Assembly: GCA_036927565.1 (NCBI GenBank)
Contig: JAYESD010000002.1
Span: 222,955,882 to 223,019,881 of the forward strand
Length of the DNA: 64,000 nt
Source of the DNA: Tuctoria greenei
Lineage: Eukaryota > Streptophyta > Magnoliopsida > Poales > Poaceae
Direction of reading: 5' to 3'
The notes beneath the pieces are model-generated. The model saw only the letters and a list, made by a program, of their open reading frames with translations. It did no database searches and was not told where the DNA came from. The position numbers were made by a program, and so were the translations under genes. This document shows positions 56,285-64,000 of the stretch, piece by piece (positions within the stretch are counted from its first letter, which is position 1; every line of letters starts with the position of its first letter).

Positions 56285-58890
56285 TCTAAGAATACTATAG
56301 AGGAAAACGAAGGAACTAGTAGACACGTGCGCCTAGGAGTCCTCAAAATCCTCAGGATACTCCAAATTATCACTTGTAGCTGATTTAATGGGGGAATAGC
56401 AAGGGTGAGCACATGTCGTACTGAGCAAGTGTGGGAAAGTATGACATGTAGCTTAAACAAAGACGATAGTAATGGTTCATTGTAGAAAAACACATTTCAT
56501 TCATAAAAGCAAGAAAATGCGAATTATAATTACCAGGTGAGGTCAAATCCCAACATAACCCAAATAACCAACAATACCATATCGAAATCCACCAATTACC
56601 ATTACCAACCATTTAATAACCACCCGACATAATTAATCATGACTATCCATATTTTTCCATAACCATTCATATCCAACTCATCAAAACCGAACTCATACCC
56701 CAATCCCAATTCCAATCATTACTCAATACTCAGGTCCATAACTCTAATGATGTGAGGGTCCAGGTTGCTCATGATCAGGAGCACGACTATCATGATATTT
56801 TTATACTCTGCAGAGGTGGCACCACTTTACCCACATGTACGTTATTCCATCATCTTTTGACAACTAAGTACCTCCATTATGCCGTCTCACACTTCCGTCG
56901 TTGTGTGGCCAAGAGATCACAAAATAACCTTTACAAAGTGACTAACAGCATGTGTCAACCCACTAAGATTTCACCGGAGGTGGTGTCTCACATATGAGGA
57001 CATCCATCCAATGCCCCCCTTTTGTGCCATTCGGATACCAGAGCAGTCCTGCCACTATTGCAAACCCAACCTACTCCCATTCCCCAAGCCTTCCATATGA
57101 TTTAAACGATGCTAGCAATACACTAATTAATTGGCTAAGTCGCACCCATACTTAGCCCTCTGGTGGCACTGCAATCCTAGGTGGTCGCTCCATGAACCAG
57201 TCCTTAGATCTAAAGCAAGCAAAACCACCATATCATCCAACCAATTCCACATAACCGGCTTTCTTAGATCCCTAGGTTCCATGTTGCTAAGGGTCATGAT
57301 CATCATTTGATATAGTTCAAATGATTGAAAGTTCATAATCAAGTTGTTTAGTCATCCTCGATCCTAGTTAAGTAAAGCGAAGTAAAAGTATAAAATACCC
57401 TTCCCAACTCGCTACATTACATCCCAAGTGACAAGGATGGGCATACAAGTCTAGTAAACTCCAGTCATGGGTTTTCCCATCAGTATGACTCAAGCATGCA
57501 AGTTCAAAATAAACCATTTCAAAAACGGGATTAAAATATACAATGGCACTTGCCATGCTCCGGCGACTTGTTTTGTTTTGGTCGGCTTCAAAGTTCTAGT
57601 GCTGAAGGTCCTCATAAGCTCCTTCTATGTTGTTTCCTTCTATTTCGCGCGACAAACATGCGAAACAAGCATTATAATAAATAAATGCTCATATATATTA
57701 CACAATATGCCATGAAATGTGTAAATGATGCAATTATGATGTAAAACATGTTATTACGTTACTACTATTGCTCATTGACTGGTTACAACTAAGTTTTACG
57801 TGTTCGAGTAAGTTTCGAGTAAGTTTTGAAAAAATTGTGGAAGTTTCAGGATTTTTTGGAATTCAGAAACCGGATTAGTCCGTACCGAGGCCGGACATGT
57901 CTGCTCTGGACCAGACTAGTCTGATCTGGATCGGACAAGTCCGTTATGGTCCTGGGTCTTGCGAACTTCCTAATTAGGGCATGGTTTGATTCGAATAGGC
58001 GATCAATTTTCATGTGGAAAGTTGGACCAAGGGTACTTACCGTGAATTTAATGGTCCAACGCTCGTAGAATTACGAGGAATTCAACGTCTAGATTTGTTG
58101 ACGATGAATCAATGACAAGTCGTAGAAGAAGAACGTTGGTGATGAAGGGTTGATGAAGAAGAACTCTGCAGCGATGATGATCTTGCTAGTTGCTCCTTCT
58201 CCTTCCATCCTCTTCCTTCTCCCTCCTCCTTCTCTTCCTTCTCCTCCCTTCCTCGTAGTTAAAGCTTCCTCTCTTGAACGACAGCTCACGATGAGACGAC
58301 AGGGCGGTGGGGTTTTCTCATGTGGGTAGGGGTGAGAGGAGGGCTTTAGATTGTTTTTGTAGGGGTGGAGTGGTGGGGTTAGGGTGGAAACCTAGTAGGA
58401 CAAGGTGGGGACAAGTAGGGCCTTGATGGGGTCCCACGTGGGCTCTTTGGGGGTGGGACACAACATGCTAGGGTCTAAATATGTCAAGCACTTAACGAAA
58501 CATCGTGGGGGATATTTGAATCCGAGTCCGAACTCTAAGGACCGGACTAGTCCGTTTAAGTACCAGACAAGTACATTTTCCTTATTGTTGTCACAACGGA
58601 CTATTTCGTTAATGAGCAGACAAGTCCGCCGTTCCATAGTGAAAAGGGGGTTCTGAACTAGATTGAAATCATCTGGACAAGTCTGGAGTTTTATAGTTTC
58701 ATAATCGGACTAGTCCGCAAAATTAAGGGACAAGTCCAGATTGGAACAGTAGCATAATTGGACTAGTCCGCACGATATAACAGACAAGTCCATAGCTCTG
58801 AAGTAACTGATTAAGTCTACACAGACTGGGGGCACCAGACTAGTCTGAGGTCAGGACCGGACATGTTTGTACCCAGAATTTGTTTTACTT
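56285..58890 (-). mobile_element. Chromovirus LTR fragment inside Copia gag
   Basis: Related to 38502-41317 and 60907-63606 in the same orientation. Shared landmarks include GAGTGAGTACATG-like (GTGAGCACATG), GTGAGGGTCCAGGTTGCTCAT, TACCCACATG and GTGTGGCCAAGAGATCACAAAAT. Neither LTR end is complete: the CA-end ~180 bases and the TGTAACACCC end are missing. It contains palindrome copies at 57870-57950 and 58540-58870. More diverged than the composite copies, so older or from a sister family. Confidence 0.75.
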
Positions 58891-58892
58891 GT

Positions 58893-59373
58893 TCTTTTTC
58901 CTCTAATTCATTTTATTCTTGTTCCCTTTCATATTGTCTTATGTCGATGACTTCTTTGCCTGCTTTAATAAAATTCTCAACAACTTGCGTAGTGTCAATG
59001 TTAATTTCCAGACGGTGAAAATGCTAGACAATTGTTAGGTGCATTAGACATGTCAATTTGATTGATGAAAGTTAGATCTATTTGTGAATCCACTGTCATG
59101 AATACACTCACTTTAGATGTTCTATATTCCAAATTAAAAACTCTTGAACTTGTCATTATATCACGTAAAAATCCCAACAAGCCTCTTACATTTGTTTCAC
59201 AACGTGCCATGCCTAGTTCTAGCCAATCTTCATCTTGTGGTACATTTTCTTTGCTTTCTTTTCTAACCATTGAACAGACTAAAGAGTTTCTATAGGAGGT
59301 AGTATAACTTCTCGCTACTCGATTCTTAAAAGCATTGCAAAATGTGAGAACTAGAAGGAAAGAAAATGGTGGT
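58893..59373 (+). pseudogene. Copia gag, C-terminal fragment
   Basis: Translated pieces FNKILNNLRSVNVNFQ, then (after stops) SICESTVMNTLTLDVLYSKL, KTLELVIISRKNPNKP and SSSCGTFSLLSFL match the latter half of UBN2-type Copia gag up to the basic region before the zinc knuckle (FLKALQNVRTRRKENGGC). It continues the gag begun at 56098, with roughly the middle third missing. Stops and a frameshift kill it. It is cut at about 59373 by a Tat LTR. Confidence 0.7.
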
Positions 59374-60293
59374 TGTCGAATTGTAGCAACAACACTTCAC
59401 CCGGGACTACTATGGAGCAGTCCGTGAAGGTTCTTATTTAGGCGGGGGTGAAAACTCAAGGACTAAGATTAGGTTGAACATCAAAGATTTACATGGTTCG
59501 GGTCGCCGTAGCGTAATACCCTACGTCCACGAGAGTTTTTGTGTTGTATTGCAGGTGTCTGGGTATACAAGAGTCTGAGGGTCTCCTGTGTAGCTTGTAT
59601 GTATTGAGTCCCCTCTACTGTAGCAGTGTGGCTTTTTATGTGCCAAGGTTCGGTCGTTTACAATGTGGCCGAGGCCCGACAGGTAGCCCTGGGCTATTAA
59701 GTACCCTATACATGGTCTAAGGCACTTAATCATGATTTAATTGCATATTAGTGTGCCTTGATAGCGACGTTACTATTACTGAAGATCCCGCTGATCGTGC
59801 ATCATTGATGCGGAGTTAATGACGTGTTAACCTGGTCTTGAAGGGGCTGATTTATGGTCTTGAATGCCCACGCCGTCTTGGACAAGTGAGGACTCTGGAG
59901 CCCTCCTTACCGGAGAGGAAAAGTCCAGAGCCACAAGAAACGCGACAGCTCTGAAGCCACCCATAGCAGGGAGGCAGGTCTGGAGCTTGAGGACACGTGG
60001 CAGCATCAGAGCTATCCTTAGCAGAGAGGCGGGTCTGGAGCTGCAGGACACGTGCCAGCACTGGAGCCATCCTGACCTAGAGTTGCAGGACACATGGCAC
60101 CACCTGAGCTATCCTTAGCAGGGAGGCAGGTTCGGAGCTTCAGAACATGTGACAGCACCGGAGCCATCCTCATCAAGGATTCGGGTCCAGAACTGCAGGA
60201 CACGTGACCCCTGAATGTCTCCTTTCCTGGAAGATGGGATGCAACACTTCTTTTCCTAGTATGCGAGGGTACCTGGTCTACAGGGTACCAACA
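59374..60293 (-). mobile_element. Tat-type 3' LTR, minus strand
   Basis: Reverse complement starts TGTTGGTACCCTG and ends near GAAGTGTTGTTGCTACA, shared with 16713-17558. The GTAGGGTATTACG leader phrase is shared too. 59880-60200 holds a degenerate ~80-bp tandem repeat (GGAGCCATCC, GCAGGACACGTG, GTCTGGAGC phrases). Confidence 0.7.
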
Positions 60294-60500
60294 GTGGCCC
60301 TCGGGCCCACCTCAGGGGAGGTTTTGTTCCTGCGGGTGGGGCCACCATCATGTTTTCCCGTGTTGTGGTTTCGACTTTTCACTTGGGCGATTGAACTGAC
60401 GGTACATTCATGTACCGCCATTACATGGCCTTTCCTGATTTGGTAGTAGTGATGTTCTGCGTGGGCATCCCACACATTGAAGAACATAGGCTCCCAATAC
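60294..60500 (-). mobile_element. Tat internal remnant next to LTR
   Basis: The minus strand reads GAGGTGGGCCCGAGGG directly before the LTR, then an upstream peptide (EPMFFNVWDAHAEHHYYQIR). Short open frame of unknown identity, cut off at 60501 by a chromovirus LTR. Confidence 0.45.
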
Positions 60501-60906
60501 TGTAACACCCTCATTTTCATCCATCATGCATTGCATACATTCTAATATATGTTTAACATAAATCTACAAAAAAAGGAACAAGTTTAAAATTAATTTAAGA
60601 CAAAACCGCACTTAAGAATTCTGGGAAATGCGGACTTGTCCTTACATGAATTCAACCATTTATCCCCATATTAACGTCGATCTAGGAAACCCTAGTTCGC
60701 CAGTTCTACGAAGTGCGGACTTGTCCGATCCCTAGCATGAATTCTGGGAAACCTTCTACTTCCTTTTCCTTACATGAATTCAACCATGTTTCCCCATATT
60801 CACGTCGATCTAGGAAACCCTAGTTCGCCAGTTATGCGAAGTGCGGACTTGTCGGGTCCCTAGCGGACTAGTCCGATTTTCCTGGTTAATTTCTGTTGAA
60901 TTATTG
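60501..60906 (+). mobile_element. Chromovirus LTR fragment, plus orientation, with internal duplication
   Basis: Starts TGTAACACCCTCATTTTC, the LTR start, and matches the reverse complement of 41160-41317 up to about 60625. It then jumps to sequence equivalent to mid-LTR (GAAACCCTAGTTCGCCAG), so U3 is internally deleted. A 95-base block (from CCTTACATGAATTCAACCAT) occurs twice, at about 60640-60735 and 60768-60860, each with a CGGACTTGTCC motif. Confidence 0.75.
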
Positions 60907-62964
60907 TGACACTCGGTTCCGAATATGAACCAAGCGTAACGCATATGTGTGCCCAGGAAGTTCATCACACATATACGGTTGCATCACAAACGATATACAG
61001 AATTTAACCACGTCTTAACTAATAAATAAGTACTTTATTACAATAATCCAATAGTTCATGAATGATAAAACTCTAAATAATTGCAGCGGAAAATAAACTA
61101 AACAGCACGACTCCAATCCACAGGCAATTGACAGCGGTACACAACCTAGTACTCCACGTGATCCTTAGGGTACTCCCAATTGTCTCCAGTAGCTGTTGGG
61201 GGGATTGCAAGAGTGAGTACATGTTGTACTCAATAAGTGTGGAAAGTATGACATCTGGCTTATTCAAATGACGAATGTAATAATGGCTAAGTGCTGAAAA
61301 GTACAGTAAAACATTTGAAAAGCATTATACTATGTCTATGTGAAACAATCCCATCATAACCATCATATTAACATAATATAAACCATATCCAATTATTGCC
61401 AACATTACCATTATCCATGTCCAATTACCATAACTCAAATTCATATCCATGGCCATAATCCATAAACCATAACCATTACCAACCCATAACCATAAACCAA
61501 CCATAACCATTACCAGACCATAACCATAAACCAACCATAACCATCCCAAATCCCAATTTCCAACTCTAATCATGTAGGTCATCCGGGCGCTCATAACCGG
61601 GAGCACGGCTATCATGATAGTTTTAAACACTCTGCAGAGGTTGTACCACGTTACCCACATGTTTGTGATTTCATCACCTTTCGATGACTAAGAAACCTCC
61701 ATTATGCCATCTCACACTTCCGTAGGTGTGTGGCCAAGAGATCACAAAATAGCCTTTCAAAAGGGACTACTAGTATGTACGGGCCCACTAAGGTTTCACC
61801 GGCAGGCTTGAATCTCCATTCTCCCACCCACGGGCCCCCTCGTGTGCCATGCGGATCCCAGGGCAGTCCTCCTCGACTCCCATTCCCCGCGCCATCCAAT
61901 GGTCCATACAATACTAGCAGCGCTCCTAATTATTCAGCTACGCCGCACCCATACTTGGCCTTGTGGTGGCACTGTTGACCTGGCGTATTCTCGCATGAAC
62001 CGGTCCTTAGATCTAAGGCAAGCAAACCACCATAACATCCAACCCATCCACATAACCATGCTTGCTTAGATCACCCATCATATTGACCAGTTGACATTAA
62101 CCATAATATCATTGATGCATAATTAATTGTATAGTGTTGTTTGCCATCCCAAATAATTAAGCGAAGCAAAAAGTAAAAACCCTTCCCGACTCTCTACCAT
62201 AAATTACAGGTGACAAGGGTGGTCAAACAAAACTAGTAAACTTCCTACCATAGGATTCCCATCAATTTGACACAAGCATGCAAGTTCGCAAACAAAACAT
62301 TTATTTTAAAACACGATCAATATGCTTCAAGGACACTTGCCTTGCTCCGACGGATGGGGTTGCTCAAGCGCTTCAAAGTCTTGATTTTGGAAATCCTCGT
62401 ATGCGGCCTCTTGAGCACGTTCCTCTACGCGTGATCATACATACAAGAGAACATATACAATCAACATAATGCACACAAAATAATCAACATGCAATGACAT
62501 GTATGCATGCACAATTCAATAATTAATTTACTACAGTTGTTTATTAATTAATGCAACTAGTTCATACATGTTCATATGAATTTACGGGGGTTTTAGGGTG
62601 GATTAATGCTGCTGAAAATAAAATTATGGTGCAACTAAAATCAATTTACGCCTATTAGATTCAACATGATCGCTAAAATTCGCATCGGGAACATGGACTA
62701 CTGTAGATGCGATGGCTTCGATGATCGCGGGATGGGGACAATGCGTAGACGAAGTAGATGCGTCCTCCGGCGGCACGACGACGGCGGCGCGATGGCGACG
62801 ACGATCTCCGGCGGACGGTGGCGCCCTCCTCTTTTTCTTCCTCTTCTTCCCCTTCTTTTTCTCCTTTTTCTTCCCTGGGCGCAGCCCTCTGGTTCTCTGT
62901 TTACCTTTGCCTTCGATACCGGCGGCTAGGGTTCCTGGATCGGTAAACTCACGAGGCCACGGGG

Positions 62965-62974
62965 CCTTTTATAG
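62965..62974 (-). promoter_or_regulatory. TATA box of fourth chromovirus LTR
   Basis: CTATAAAAGG on the minus strand, in CGCCTATAAAAGGCCCC. Confidence 0.6.
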
Positions 62975-62999
62975 GCGCGGGCGGGAGGACGATCGGGAG

Positions 63000-63560
63000 T
63001 CCGGTTCGGTCAGCGCAGGACTTGGGGGCGGGCGCGATACGGCGGCGGGATTCGGCGCTGGAATCAGGAGCGGGCGGGATCGGACCGGGGGCGGCATTCG
63101 GCCGGGTCGGATGCAGGGCGCGCTGCGGGGAGGGGCCCAGCGCGGGGCACCGCGGCATCGGGGCTCGCGCGCGCGCGGGCGCGCGTCGGGGCAGCGCGGG
63201 CGGGGCTGGGGCGCTGGCTGGGCCGTTCGGCGGCCTGGCCGGCGGGTCCCCCTTTTTTTTTTTCTTTTTTTTTACTTTCTTTTGTTAAATAATTTATTAT
63301 ATATATTTTTTATATATATTATTTATATTATATATATTATTTATTATTATTATTATGTATATTATTAATATTAATATTTTATTTATTTTCATATATTGTT
63401 ATATATATTATTTATATACATTTATATATTTTTTATTATCATTATTTTTATACTTATTCCCTATTACAAGTTTTAGGCTATAATTATTATTTTCTTTTTC
63501 TTCTTTTGCTACCCATATTTGTATGTTTTATCTTTTCTCTTATTCTACTAGTGTTTAATA
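63000..63560. repeat. GC-rich then T/AT-rich low-complexity block
   Basis: 63000-63240 is dominated by GGCGCG, GGGGC and GCGCGCGC. 63250-63285 is a T-run with interruptions, and 63290-63440 is TATAT/TTATTA-rich. It sits in U3 of the LTR. Confidence 0.85.
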
Positions 63561-63606
63561 CATGATCATGTATGCAATGCATGATGCGAAAATTTAGGGT
63601 GTTACA

Positions 63607-64000
63607 AACCTACCCCCTTAAAGTGAATCTCGCCCTCGAGATTCGATAGCGTGGAGAAAAAGTGAGGGAATTCTGCCTTCAGGTCTTCTTCACGTTCCCA
63701 TGTAGCTTCGACTTCCGTATGGTGTTTCCAATGCACTTTGCACCAACGGATCCTCTTATTTCTCGTGACCCTTTCCTTCATATCCAAAATTTTGATATGT
63801 TGCTCGACATAGGACCAATCCTCTTGAAGTTCATCGGAACTTGTTCTACCGGTACCCTGAGACACTTCTTGAGTTGAGAGACGTGAAATACGTCATGTAC
63901 ATCGGAGAGATACGTCGGCAGTTCAAGTCGATATGCTACCTCTCCTCGCTTGTCCAGAATCTTAAATGCTCCGATGTAACGTGGCGCCAGTTTTCCTTTG
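63607..64000 (-). pseudogene. Chromovirus integrase C-terminus and chromodomain-like tail (partial)
   Basis: The minus strand from 64000 reads KGKLAPRYIGAFKILDKRGE, then DVHDVFHVSQLKKCLRVP. A one-base shift near 63840 leads to RVTRNKRIRWCKVHWKHHTE and VEATWEREEDLKAEFPHF. It is the same family as 41161-42570 with many substitutions. The rest of the element is outside the window. The frameshift marks it as dead, at least in this reading. Confidence 0.8.

Larger units (their letters stand above)
60907..63606 (-). mobile_element. Chromovirus 3' LTR of a fourth copy
   Basis: Begins TGACACTCGGTTCC and ends GGGTGTTACA (plus strand), 2700 bp, same family layout as 38502-41317 but clearly diverged. 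The U3 side (62980-63600) is different: a very GC-rich block (63000-63240) followed by an A/T-rich block (63240-63560), and no palindrome array. Frames through the GC-rich part are compositional. Confidence 0.85.

Noticed and set aside
58089..58289. Short basic minus-strand frame with Glu/Arg/Gly repeats
   Set aside because: Purine-rich leader of a chromovirus LTR (CTTCTCCTT repeats on the plus strand), with no homologue features.
62712..63368. 218-codon plus-strand open frame
   Set aside because: It lies in U3 of a chromovirus LTR, is driven by extreme GC then T/AT composition, and shows no domain; the real element genes are on the minus strand.
1..64000. A new defence, biosynthetic or regulatory gene system
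   Set aside because: Every long open frame resolves into a transposon protein or its shadow. Only the two small units at 20901-22164 and the interior of the small CACTA remain unidentified, and neither supports a system-level claim.

Overview
The window is a gene-poor plant nuclear segment, most likely from a grass. It is built almost entirely of nested, mostly dead transposable elements: CACTA (En/Spm) DNA transposons, Ty3/Gypsy elements (a chromovirus, an Athila-type and two Tat-type fragments) and Ty1/Copia elements. I see no intact host gene, no tRNA or rRNA gene, and nothing prokaryotic. Host-derived sequence appears only as captured pieces: a SUMO-conjugating E2 (UBC9/SCE1) pseudogene and two Argonaute PIWI-domain exons.

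Layout, left to right. 1-9639 is a CACTA element with a nested minus-strand chromovirus, truncated on both sides. 9640-17558 is the 3' part of a Tat-type Gypsy element with an antisense ORF and a 3' LTR. 17559-22613 plus 31794-31837 is a gene-capturing, CACTA-like element full of GGAGACGCG hairpins. It is split by a 9.2-kb minus-strand Athila-type element (22614-31793) that has gag-protease and an envelope-position ORF but no reverse transcriptase or integrase. 32013-33433 is a small non-autonomous CACTA with target duplication CAA. 34571-50925 is a complete 16.4-kb composite CACTA with target duplication TCT. It carries the same nested chromovirus and is the second copy of the sequence at 1-9639. 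50929-54423 is an old Gypsy-like remnant split by a Copia solo LTR (52561-54173, target duplication CTCAG). 54424-59373 is a Copia LTR plus gag, broken by a chromovirus LTR fragment. 59374-60500 is a minus-strand Tat LTR end. 60501-60906 is a chromovirus LTR fragment, and 60907-64000 is the start of another chromovirus that runs out of the window.

The parts relate mainly through nesting order. The tnp2 transposase and the chromovirus in the two composite CACTA copies share stop codons and lost catalytic residues, so the parent was already defective when it was copied. Many stops look like CGA to TGA or CAG to TAG changes, as expected from decay of methylated DNA.

The most interesting unexplained signal is an array of 12-bp palindromes, CGGAC-TA/AA-GTCCG. 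It lies just upstream of the TATA box in the LTRs of both the Gypsy chromovirus and the unrelated Copia solo LTR. Next are the gene-capturing hairpin-rich element and PBS-like repeats inside the Athila LTR. I found no convincing new biochemical system; the novelty is in transposon regulation and structure. All family assignments are from reading translated motifs, without database searches.
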